The notes beneath the pieces are model-generated. The model searched no databases. It was not told where the DNA came from and saw only the letters and a list, made by a program, of their open reading frames with translations. A DNA stretch of 60,000 bases. Source: Lingula anatina. Its lineage: Eukaryota > Brachiopoda > Lingulata > Lingulida > Lingulidae. The position numbers and the translations under genes were made by a program. Positions 38,507 through 51,400 of the stretch are shown here, one piece after another (the stretch's first letter is position 1; every line of letters begins with the position of its first letter). Location of the stretch: assembly GCF_001039355.2 (NCBI RefSeq), contig NW_019775957.1, positions 179,200 through 239,199 of the forward strand, in the 5' to 3' direction.

Positions 38507-41239
38507 AAACACACACATGCATATACACGTTATGTCTTTCTTTATATAGGATGTACATAGTTTTTCTAAAGATCAAAATAATAAACAAGTGGAGTGACTT
38601 ACAATATTTTGAAATACCGAATCATGCTTATGTTATCCCTACACCATGAGATCTGAAAGAAATAATAGATTTACCAGCGACATATTTCAAAAAACATGGT
38701 TGGCCTTGTCGTTTTTTCACAGTTTGGGTCATCTCGAGATTTAGTATTTCCATGTGTTTTAGCATGTAAAACGTCTCTTTTGTCCATTTATTTTACTTTT
38801 AGCAATGTTCTATTAGGGTGCAATTGTCGTGATATTCAACAATTGTGAACATGCACGGTGTAAAATATTAACCTAAATATCAACCTAACCTAGCATACCA
38901 TGGTAACTTATACTTTATATGATATAATGTTGGAAATATTATGTCTCATATCTATTCTGTTGTAGTTTGAAAAACAAGACTGCGGGTGCTATGGTTAAGG
39001 TTTTGATTACAACTACGCGTGCTCCGTAATTTTTTTTAAGTTAAAACTTCTAAATCACAATGTTTCTTCAACTCAAGGTGCAATATAACGCTATCAATAG
39101 TAGAACAGCTTCAGCATCTCTATTTGATGCACAATGACGAGTTCAGCAGATCAGTTCTGGTTATTTAATCGCGACATGAACCGTGAAGTCACTACGACTT
39201 ATAAAAATACAACGCAGACAGCCAACGCATTCGGTAGCCATTGTAGACTGGGGTGTCTTGTTCACATGGTTGAGATTTGTTTGAAGAACAACTTATTAAA
39301 TACGTTTTCAAAATTAATTTTAAACATTTATAGAATAATTGCAAAATTGATTTTTTATGATTTTGGAAAAAATGTTGTTCTACAGCACTACTTCCTTCAC
39401 TATAGTCGCCAAAGATTCAAATTTCAAGGCTACCACTTACGTTTTGGTTCTATTAGTTTTACACCAGTCAATCGAAAAAACACAATGCATAGCCAACGCT
39501 GAAATCGGTGATCTGCAACCGTTGTCGGCAGACCGAGACTGTCGTTTGAAATTGCTATGATTAAAAACACTGCAGCGTTGACCAGAACCGGACAATCGGA
39601 CAGAAATCGCACTGTTTTCTTTAGAGAAAATAAATGTCGCAAAATCATTAGAGACCACAATGAATGTCTGTTCATCGTATTTGAACGTCGGACGTGCGAT
39701 GGTTGACAATACGATAAAATCAACTTCAGTTTCACGTCAGTCTCTTTTTAGGATTAATTGTCTAAAGAAATAGCAGGTCTTATTACATTGGCTCACTAAT
39801 TGACATTATGAAGCGAAACCGTTGCTCAAATTTACCGAAGGTTATCTATCGGATAAAGGTAGGTTTGTGCTGATTGTTATGATTACAAGAGGCGTCAGTC
39901 TGCGAAACAACAATGGCTTACTTTGAAGCCCTATTTTTGTATCACATTACGGAGACGTCAATGCAGTTACCTGTAAACTTACACGTTGTTACTAAAAATG
40001 TGTGTGGCCCGAGGTGCGTGAAACGGAGACCGTTCATTTCAACATGAAGAAAGTGCAGGCAGACTAACAGGGGTACTTTATCTAGTTGGCTTGTGGCCAG
40101 TCTGTCTAATTCAATATGTATACGTTCAGTATTGTACTGTCCTTTCTTTGTAAAAGGTTTACCTAGGCTTTCGGGGTTATTACTTAAAAAAAAACAACAA
40201 CAGCAACAAAACGATTTCGTGGAATAAAAGGACAGGTCAGGTGAAAGAAGATTCACTCAGAAGTGGGAGTAGCACGGACACTTTCTCAGATAAATGCATT
40301 TTGCGAATGTCCTTCATGCCTGTACTGTAGCAGATCTTCAGCAAGCAAGCGTTTCTCATTAGCGCACGCCTATTTCAACGTGCTGAAACTTATTTTAATT
40401 GTTGTATCGGCGGTCCCACCAGCACGTGATGCCAGGGCTAAGTCCAGCACTAAGTCGGCAAATCAGCAAGTTTGCATTTAATACCAAAACAATTTGGACG
40501 CAGTTTACCTGATTATTACATTATCGTGTCTCTGAGTGACCACCTGGGTCATCATAGCACGAACTGAGCGTGTATGTGATTCTGGACAATATCCCTTGAT
40601 TTAGGATCGTGTATGGAATTAGTAAGATTCACCGAAGTTCATCTTATGGTGATCATCATAAGGCCATCACTGGTGAGTTTGCAGTCTAAGTATTACGTAA
40701 AGATGGTGCTTTAAGACCAAATTACTGAAAGGTGCGACAACAGTGGGCTTTGCAATAAGCGCGAGCTTTTAAGAAACGCTAATATGTCATTCAACGGTGT
40801 TATTTAATTGTTTTACTATTTGCAATAAGTGTATCGTTATCACTTAATTTAATGCTGGGTAATCCCCCAAATCTTAGAGGTAGATTTGAAAGTTTCGCAA
40901 AGACAACCTGAACGTTTCAGTTGAACCCGTCGAACTCCTGCAGGCCTGTCTCGCATTTATTTCTATCAATTGAAATTTTGAGCAGACGAGGTTCGGTGGG
41001 ATGATTATTATTATGACTGACCTTGATTTAAATCATATTTCTTAACAAAACAGTGGCTTGTGTCATGGAAATTTTCGTAAGACGAAATGCACAAAACGGC
41101 AGTTTGATAACAGATACATTCCTGCGCGGGTTCTGATCGGTTTGTTGTCGAGATTCATGGAAGATTAGTTACTGTAGACACAGTGAAGTCAGTAAGTATG
41201 AAGAAAAAATTCCTAGGTTTGGAATGAAAGGTCATTAGC

Positions 41240-42400
41240 TCACACTTTCACATGGTTGTTTTTGGCTTTGTATCTGGGACCGCTATGTGTTTCCGCTCCG
41301 GCGTGGATGCCTACCCGGGCATCTCTTTGCCTAGCACATCCATTTGATCGTTCAGAAGATAGAAAGCGGGGGATCACGCTGTCGGTGCAAATACTTGACG
41401 TTGGCGTGCAGGTAGAAGTTGTGATGGACAAGGTTGAACCTCCAGTAATGAGAGGCCCCATTGCTAATCACATCACCTTTACAGGTAATCCTAAAATATG
41501 TGGTCATATCTGGGATTCAATCCATAGACTAACGGAATTGTTAGACCCTAAAATGTATTTTTATTCTCCTTTTCTAGTATTTTTATTCTGTTGTAATTGA
41601 ACGTTTATGGATAGACAACAAAATATGGTGTCGTTGAGTGTTCACCTATGCCACTTTAAAGTTCCCGCGCGAACCACTTTTCCGTCGCGACGGTGGCGTT
41701 GACATTGTGTTTGTTTCTGTTTATTTCAATCGACAGGCGGTCGTTCCATAAATCACGAGCAGCAGTTTTAGCCACGATTATGACCAGATTCTAACACAGT
41801 TCTGTTCCTGTTTTACCTTAGGCGTGCGTTCATGTACGTTTAACACACGCATTGCATTAACTGTCGATATCCGCACATCCGATGATATTTGATTAAAGAG
41901 TGAAATAGCGTTTTCTAACACTTAGGTTGTATTCACTTTTTGATTTTTTTTGTAACGATCACAGACTTCTTCGCGCTCTTGTTTTCAGCGTCTTACATCT
42001 AATATTGTTTTCTCATTGCCGTAGACAAAAGCTTGCTGTGAGGTGAGACTGACGGGTCGCAGAGGTTGAACTGCGATCAGTGTGTGATTCTGGCAACGTG
42101 GAAAAACCGACACAGTAGCAGAGGAAGAAGGCAACTAGTGGCAAAAAGAAGGCATTCCGAGGCAACCGAAAACTTCAGTACCCAAAGGTACATGGTATCG
42201 GCTGTGACGGGAGCCGCGGAGGGGCGGCGTTAGGATGGGCATGAAACCCACAGAATGACTAAAAACACTATCTACTTATGGTATCATGATGGCATAAGTA
42301 ACTTTTGTAGTTGACAGTTACCTTGGATCAGCAGTGATGACGTGATTAAGGCGGATCTTGGTTTCTGCTTTAAAGGAACCGGGTTTGGTTCTCTCTGCAG
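41240..42400 (+). promoter_or_regulatory. CpG-richer region, probable ADAMTS promoter and 5' UTR
   Basis: Local GC and CpG content is clearly above the rest of the window, for example CGCGCG near 41668 and the palindrome CCGTCGCGACGG near 41681. Donor-like sites occur at 41485 (TTTACAG|GTAATC) and near 42040. The first coding exon of the ADAMTS gene has a strong acceptor at 42400, so at least one upstream non-coding exon is needed. The open frame at 41256-41485 does not splice in frame to the ADAMTS protein and is therefore taken as UTR. No TATA box is evident. Confidence 0.4.
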
Positions 42401-42437
42401 CAAGCAGAAGTCCAAGCAGTGGATACGACAAAGTACT

Positions 42438-45400
42438 ATGGAAATCGTATACGCACTGTTGACGTGGATTATAAGCCAAGCCCTGGCACTACCAGTCAAT
42501 TACTCTCAAATCTCTATGAAGACAGGTATGTTTTCAATAGATATGATAATAAACGTACCTAAATATTGTACCTGGATTATATTAATCTTATGACAGTTCT
42601 CAAAATCATCACGGGTGTACAAGGTAATACATTGCTCTAATTGTAATAGTGGGGTGTGGCTAAGAACCACTTTTTATCTTCAGGTATTGGTCAGCCATAT
42701 TCAAAGATAAAAAGAAATTATTGGTTAAGCCTGTTTTGGTCAGTCTGCTCGTATATGTTCCAAGTAACTTTATTCTACCAAAATGGTTTTATGCACATTT
42801 CATTTCTTAATGTGTCTCCACCCACTGAATTATACCGACACACACAGTCAGAGTAAAAACCCCAATAATGTTTCACATGTGCACTCAAAACCAACAGGAA
42901 AAGGGGAACAGTTAGTGTTTTGTTGCACTTAAATCTTTGTACATATTATGGCTTTTAAGCTTTACATTACTGTGACAATTAATACTAAGAGGTTTCAGTA
43001 GTTTAATTGGAGGTATGGGATATATTGAGACCTAGGGGTTTTATAAAAATTAAATTATATTTTTCATCAAATTTGTGATTTAATTAATTTATTTTCCAGA
43101 ACAGTTATTTCGTCATTTAAATCATTACGAAATGGTTATCCCAAAACTTGTGGACCACAAAGGAAACTTAATCAGTTTTGATGTGACAAGCAAAGGAATT
43201 AGAACTAGGAAAAAACGAAGTGCTTTACACACTATTCCCAGCAATCAAAGTGCTTTCTCCAGTGCCAGTACTCACTCTGATGAATGTATTTACTACAAAT
43301 TGACTGCATATGGATCAGAGTTTCATTTCAACTTAACTTTGAACAGAAAGTTAGTGTCAGGAGACTATACAGTGGAATATTGGAATAGACAGGGGGTGGA
43401 AAGGCGGGACCGGCACACTGAAGACTGTCACTTCCATGGCTCTGTTCTGAACTCCATACAGTCAAGAGTTGTGCTTAGTAACTGCAATGGCCTGGTAAGT
43501 CTTAAACTCAATTGCCATTGTTTTTGAGATATTTAGGGATAAACCATCAGTCAAATATATCAGAGTAAATAAAATGGTTTTGATTATTAACCATGATCCT
43601 TCCTGTTGACTGCCATGATCACCTGCGTAGTATCACCATTCCTTCCTTTAGAAATATACAATAACAATGATAACTATCACAATCATTTCCTGAGGGATTT
43701 GTCAGGTGTTCACATTTTAAAGCTCTGTCAAATGTGGTCACTGGGGTTTTGAGGTCACTTTAGTACTGCTAAAAATTTTTTTGCTTACATTTTCATAAGG
43801 AAGAATTGCATGCTAAAAAGTCATAAAATGACTTTATCTATAACTAAATGGAATACTTTTCAAATTATTTACTTGAATTAAAAACAATAAAATGTTAGTT
43901 TCAATAGTGATAGACAAAGATTACCCATCAGCAGTAGAATAGGCACACTAAGGGTTCTTGTCAGTTCCCCCTCCCTACAATATTGCTATTCAGTTTGAAT
44001 TAGGATTGTGTAGGGTTGTGTTAACCAAGGCACTGACGAATCCAGGAATTTACTTCAGAGGTTGGAAGGGCACAGAATGAGGAGGGTGAAGATTGATCAT
44101 TTTTCCTTTTGTTTTTCCTCTGCATTATTAAGAAAATGTAAAGGGGAGGGGTGAAGCTGCTCCCTTGCCCCCTCCCCTTAGATCCTTGCTTGAAATATGT
44201 TTATTTCCAAATTTCATGAATGTGTAAAAGAATATTGTCTGTCACATTTTTATTTAGACTTTCCCAATCAAAGTTTTTGATGTGCATCTCAAAGAATAGA
44301 ACATATACCTAACCTGGAAAATGTATTGCAACTGTAAAAAATGATTCTTGGTCAAATGATTACGGCAACATTATAGTTACTTTTCAACTAATTTTGTCTT
44401 GTTCATGAACCCAGCTTATTTCTTTTTTTATGCTGAATTAAAAAAGAAAAATTAGTACAAATTGAAGATAAGGGCTTTGCAAGTTGCAAAAGTATTATTT
44501 TTTAATGTTTCTCACATGAGCTCTTATCCATCTGAGGACAGAGATATCTTTGTACTTGCTGGTGCCAACGTGTGTATATTATTGCCCATGGCTTATCAGT
44601 GGGAATTCTTGGCTCTTGCGGGTGCCTGGAAAATGTGCTGTTGGCTTATTCTAGGAAAGGATGCTATCTAATAGAGTTAATGCAGGAAACAGACACCTGC
44701 TGAAATGTTCATTAATATTGATCGATGAAAATGGTTATTTCCTTGAAGTGAAAAAATGTTGGATTTTACGAGAAAGCACCCAGTGTTAACCACATAATTT
44801 GATGGTGCTGGTGATTTCCCCATATACCTGTTGGTAATACCTTGTAACAAGGTTTTCCTCTTGATCCAAGCTTACTTTGGCCATTTACCCTGCTGGTTTC
44901 CTATTTGCTCATGTTCTTGGCAGGAAATGCAGTTTGTTTTGTATTTTCTTTAGAAGGATGCAGGAAAATTCCAACAATTAAAGATATAAATGCCAGAGCA
45001 ACCAGACTAAGTTTGCTGTTGTGTCTGCTATTACTGTACTTTTCTTTGGATCTAGACTCAGTTTCAGCCTGTCAGGTGACTTTGATTATTGTTTCACTAG
45101 GCTGAATAAACTGAGAGTACTTTTCAGATGTATTATTTAAATATAACATTTAGGCATAACTGTTTTTGAAAAGTAGTGTTCTCTCTGCTGATGGGTTGTT
45201 CAACTTATGCAGGCACAAGATGGTTATATTAGGTACATATGAGACATGGGAATCAATGAGTGAAAGTCACTTAAATGTGCTCAAAATGTGAATGTGACTT
45301 ATATCAAAAATCCATTCTGAAAATGAACCACAAGTTAGACATGCCAAGTCAATCTTCTAATAGGCATGTAATTAGACAGCAATTGCCCTTTTTCATAGTC

Positions 45401-48400
45401 ATTGTCATCGAGTTCATATCCATATAATTTTGCATGCATGCTTATGGTCATGGTTACAACTTTCATGCTCCAAATGTTATGTATTGTACTATTATATTGA
45501 AGATGTAGGAAAATACTATATCTAAGGTGAAATAGCAGGAAAACCTGAAATAAAATATCTTTGAATAAATTTAAAAAGAGTCATGAAGACAAGCAGAAAT
45601 AAAGGAGTAACATAATTCATTGTGAAAAAAAGACAAAATAAAATAAGAAAAGAAAAGAGGAAAAGGGCCAAGTAAATCTGTCAGTTTAGCACTCAAAATT
45701 GATTGCACAACTGCTGAATGTTCTTAATCTGGTAATAGTAATGATATCAAATCAAACACTTAAAACCAGAAGCCTGTTTTCTGCCAGTTGGCTGAAACTT
45801 CATTTTTTACCATATGGGGTTCACTTGGCAAATAGTAAGGGCAGACATAAAAACAGTGAGTGATACGAAATGAAGTGTATCAAACTTCATGTACTTTATG
45901 ACAAATGACTTTGAAACAAGTTGCAGAGTAAAGGGTGAACTATGCCTTGATCAGCAATAATACAGATTCAAGCCTATATTTCTAGAACAGAAAAGAGTGA
46001 TTGCATAAAAGCATGGTTTTATTTCGGGCAGTTATTGAATCTTTTTAGTATTTTTTCAGTACTTTGTTCGATTGGGTTGTAATGTCAGAGAAGCAAATGT
46101 AAAACATTTACAAACAATCATACAGACAATTAATTATTTTGGAAAATTTTGTTAAATGTTTTAAAGAGGCATTTAAAATCTTTAAAAGTTACTGGCAATA
46201 TTATGAGTATTTCTGACACGTGTGCATCAGACTTGTCATTGCCATGGTAACCAAACACATTCATCTGATTTCTTAAAAAATCAAACCCACTAAATTTTGA
46301 CATATAACTCCATTTATCTAAAGTGATATGCAGTAACCATATGGCACATTTAAATGATATAATGGCTATCAATAAAATCTGCATTAAAAATTTACTTCTA
46401 TGCCTTATACATCAAAGGTTTGTTATTTTTCAGCATGGATTATTTTCTACGCAAGATGAACATTATTATGTGGAGCCATTGTGGAATCATACTAATTCAA
46501 TAGAAACACAGGGACATCCTCATATTGTTTATCAACAATCAGCATTAAAACATAAACCTGGTCATAGTTCCTCAAGTAGTCATTGTGGAGTCAAAGGTAG
46601 GTAAATAAGGATACTTTCAGCAAACATTGAATTCAATCCTGCAGTAGAAGTTTTTAAAAGGATTAAATGCTTTTAAGTGGGTGGGAAACAATTGCAACAT
46701 AGCAAAATGAAATAAGTCTTGACTTCTGGCTAGTATTTGGCTAATAAGACAAAATATTAGAAGAGACAGTACAGACAATTCAGAGGAGAATTTGTTTGGA
46801 AAAGAAATACACTTAAGAGTTAAGTATTAAATGGGAGGTAAATTCTCTGTTTCATTAAGGGCTGTGAGGTAAATTCTCGGTTTCATTAAGGGTTGTGCTT
46901 TGAAGTTTTTTCAGTCAGTTGAATCATAAGTTTGAAGGTTATCAATGAAACCTGAATCCTGTTTTAACAAACTGTACAACTGGCAATGAAATTCTTCTAA
47001 TAGTTTAAAATAATATGCCCACTGAAGTATTAGTATAACATTCTTATAAGTAAATTACCACACACTTAACTTCCAAAATTAATTAAGTACAAAAAGGCGC
47101 CTGAAAAAGTTTGAGTTCTGTGGTAGTGCTTGCAACTGGATGTAGTAACTGAAAGCTGTGGATGCAGTTGATTTCAAAACTGTCAAAATGTTTTTCTTTT
47201 GACAGTAACCTGTAGACTCATATACCAAACACTGAAAGGAACTCCCACTTCTTTATCATTGGCTCAGTCACCTGTTGTGAATATCTTGCTTTAGCCATGT
47301 GTACATTACCATGGGAATAATGGTTCATTTACTAAAACAATCTGATGGATGATTACCTAGAAAAATACAACATAAACGAAGAATGTTATTTTGATAACTG
47401 AGCTCTCTGTTTAGCTGTCTTTTTCCCAGACTCCATGGAATACCTTGATCATAGTGATACATGTGAAAATGGTACCAAAAGTTTTGTTTTCATTTACCTG
47501 GATTGTATAAAGGGCAGACACAATCTGCACTGAAAATCAATAAAACATGCTCTGTTTGAAACCACCCATCAGGCCCGTCGTTCCACAAATCCAATACACA
47601 CTTGATTTTTATTAGTTCATCTTTTAGCAAAATATATTTTTCCTCAGAGACCAGATTTGCATTGGATTTACTTGAATGGAAATAAGTGCACTTACCTATG
47701 TGAAAGTGAAATTGGTTGTTAATTATAATTTCACTAAAATCCTTTTTCATATCAGTGGATGTCGAAAGATTTTCACAATACAGAAGGGAAAAAAAAACTT
47801 CAAGGTGTTATATCATTGTGAAAAAGAAAAAAACTCTGATCTGAAATACTAATAATGACATCATGTTTTTTTTACCAGATCATCAGGATTCTCATCTGCA
47901 TTCTCATGAATCTCATTCCAATCACATACACAATGCCATCACACCCCTCTGGGCCCAAGGCCTGCAGCTCAAGCCTCATCACTATGGATACCACAATAAA
48001 GACAACTGGAAATCACGCAGGCGGCGATCTGTCAGCAGAGAGCGACATGTAGAAACTTTGGTGGTTGTTGATAAAATGATGGTTGGATTCCATGGGCAGC
48101 AAGAGATTGAGCCATATGTTTTAACCATAATGAATATTGTAAGTAGAGCAAGAGCAGTGATTGACCCATAAATTTTTATAAAGCACTCAAAGTTGTTAAA
48201 TATGCAGTTAATTGATATTTAAAGAAAAAACATTTTTGAGGTACACTCAACTTTCAACATTCTTATTTGTGACACCAGATATTTGTCTTTTTTTTTACAT
48301 CATTCCAATTCACACCTTAGACTTCCTCAATAAGCTGAGATCATCTTCAGGCCTCGTACTTGCCATTTACTAACATTACCTGCAGATCTTTTAGCACTAA

Positions 48401-51400
48401 TACCCATATTAACCACTCAACCCACGAATTAACCAACACACTGAAAAAGTAACCACTACCATAGCAATACCAAACACCAAGTTTCAGTTGCATTTCTGGT
48501 TGTTTACATATGGGTACTTTTATCAATCCAGGACTATTTTCAATATGGCAGAATATGCGAGAAACAGCATGTTAGAGCTTTTGAAGATTTGTAGTTGCAG
48601 AAAAGTTATATTTTCTCATCTTTTTTCGTCATTGATGTAAGAGAATGGATTTTTTATGTCCATACCAATGCCCAAAACGAACGTACTGCTATATAAAAAG
48701 TCTCAAAACAAACCAAACTAATATATTAGTATTTTCTACTATCTATACCATGTATTAATGCAGCAGCAATGCGTTCTTGACAGTCTTCAGCTCATATGGA
48801 ATGTACCAAACAGGTAGATAAGCAGATGAATGATAGTGCTAGGAATTGCTATGGAAGTGGTAAATACTTTTATGGTGTGTTGATTAATCGTGAATCATGT
48901 GATTAATATGGGTGGTAGTGCTGAAAGATCTGTGGTTCGTGTTTGTATTATTGAGGATAATGTCTAATGAAATTTTTGTTGGGATGACAAAGGAAATTAC
49001 TCTGAGGAATTTTGAAAAACTACCTTTTATTGGTACAACATGCTCTCTTTGAGTGCATGCAAGGGGAATGCTGCAATTCAATCAATTAGATTTGTAACAA
49101 TTTTGTTTCAAGCACTTTTGTACTGAATGCATCCCTTAGGAATGAAATTGTATATACCAAAAATGTGAACAGAGAACAAAAAGGTGCACCATAATAGATT
49201 ACGATTAGCAAATTGTTTACGAAGAAACCCGAGCATTGACAGAAATGTGTTCCCTAAAGTGTGTATTACGTGCTGTACTGTGGTGAAACAGTGGGTTGGA
49301 AGAGGTATATGTAAAAGTTCAGGTAAGGTACTACAGGGGGAAAGTAATGGGACTGCTGTTTCCTGCTCTTCAGGTGAGATGGGATGTTACGCACTTCTGT
49401 GAAGTGCTTGTATACATTGGATAATCAACTTGATATCTGTTTGACTGATATGCTAGCATCTTGTCCCTGTTTGCCTTAAACTTTTGCATTTTACCACATG
49501 GCCAGCAGTAGTACAAGTGCCAAACTTTGCAGTCATTACTGCTCTTTGATAACAGAGAAAAAAAACATCTTCAACCTGTCCTGATTTGAACCCCTGTGAT
49601 CCAGTCAATTTAATTAGATTTAAAGTGTAATGTTATATAAACAGTCTGGGCAGGTCTGAACAGCTTAACTCAATAGAAAAAGCTGACACAGAATGAATGA
49701 CTTACCAGCTAAATTGTATTCACACTAAATTTACGCTAGTCAATGGTTTCTTCCGGGAAGATACCGGGCATTACCTCAGTATGCATTCCCAGCCAAGCTT
49801 GTTCTAATCTTATACCCCTTTTTACTGGTTTTCTTACATGCCTCTTTGTTATTTTACTTTAGCAATGGAATCCATCTGTAAAAATAATTCATGCATATTT
49901 TATTCTTTGTGTGGCTCACTATAAGAGACTAAATTCCACTTGAACTTGTACTTTAAAAATGTTTTATACAGTAGGCAGATAGGAAGATATAAATTTCAAT
50001 TGAAATATTTATTGCTTTATGTCATTTTGTGCTTTTTTATATGAATTATATGAGCAGCTTTTTCATACAGTTTGAATGAATTCTAACACAAAAGCAAAAT
50101 ATATATCTATGTTCTTGTCTATAGATTACAAGTAACATACAAATAGGTCTTAATTGCTTCCCCCTGCACAAAACATCAGCTACTTTCTCCCATGTTATTT
50201 TTTAAAAATAAAATTGACATAATTTTTCTTGGATCAATCTATGGTAATAGTAAGATTTGTTATTTTATTTCATTGAGGTCAGGTTGCCAAACTTTACCAT
50301 GATGCTTCTGTAGGGAATGCAATCAATGTCATTGTCACCAGACTGGTCCTGCTTAGTGAAGATCAGGTAAGTCTACACACACACACACACAGACACAGAC
50401 ACAGACTGGGATAGAGCAGGGAATTATCCGATATAATTCCCTGGAGTGTGTATTCTAAACTTGTACTTTAAAAATGCTGTACATGGAATTATCCGATATA
50501 ATTCCCTGGATAGAGCAAGCTACAGTCCCCCACAGTATAAATTTTGATTTTTTTATCTTAATTGAAGTAGATTTTTACACATCTTGTAGACCATTTTAAC
50601 CAATATTGTATTGTGCGTAGAAGTAGCTTCTTTCTTGTCTAGTTATAACCAACACCATTTTCATAGAAAGTCCAGTTGCACATATAACAACACAAACATA
50701 GGCATGTGATATCAAAATGCAGAGAATTTTTCTTTTTCTCACCCTTTTGGCAAGAAATTGAGCAGTACATTCTGCATGCTCTCAGCAACTGACAGTCTTG
50801 AAACTTTTACAATGTTGCATCTCAGGTTGCTACAACAAAGTCGCCCAGACAGACAGAATGGTATTTTGGATGTCTGTAAAATTAAATATCAATAATGGCT
50901 ACTTAAATTATGTAACACTTATCCTGAAATTTCAAAGTGCATTCAATTTGTGAAATGTCATAATTTTGAATGTTTCCACCACCTTATTTGTAGTGAATAG
51001 ACAGTTTGGAGTCTTTGTCAATCAGTGGAATTACAGAATGTCTGAACAAAGTTCTACTTGCTTTGAAATAAAAAGAAAGATACCCAAAGACTGAAATTTG
51101 CCTGAAGAACACATTCATGCAACACTTCTTTGCTCTACTTGTGTACCTACAGAATACCTAAGCTTAGTAACAGGTGAAAATAAGTCATGTTGGCTTAAAA
51201 GCATGGAACATGTAAAACATTTGTAAGCTTTCATGCACACACATACACACACGTGCAAGGGCAAAGAAGACAACACTCTCATATTTTCTTTAATTTCAGC
51301 CCAATCTTGAGATCAACCACCATGCAGACAAATCTTTGGACAGTTTCTGTAAATGGCAAAAGGCCATTAATCCAAAGTCTCATGAGCAGGGGATAGCACA

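Larger units (their letters stand above)
35630..41239. other. Long region without confident gene
   Basis: Upstream of the TRAPPC5 ATG there is a CACGTG E-box (about 35682), as expected for its promoter; no TATA box is seen. Beyond that I find microsatellites and overlapping short frames on both strands (notably 39.1-39.7 and 40.2-40.5 kb) with no domain, no codon pattern and no convincing splice sites. It may contain 5' UTR exons and distal regulatory DNA of the ADAMTS gene. Confidence 0.4.

Noticed and set aside
38329-38649. 106-codon frame with a Ser-Leu repeat
   Set aside because: Produced by the (TC)n microsatellite; low-complexity artefact.
39134-39735. Several overlapping open frames of 67-122 codons on both strands
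   Set aside because: Frames on both strands are equally open, no family resemblance and no consistent splice sites; taken as non-coding.
41256-41485. Open frame ending at a donor upstream of ADAMTS, as a possible N-terminal coding exon
   Set aside because: Spliced to 42401 it runs out of frame with the ADAMTS protein and soon stops; the signal peptide begins at 42438.
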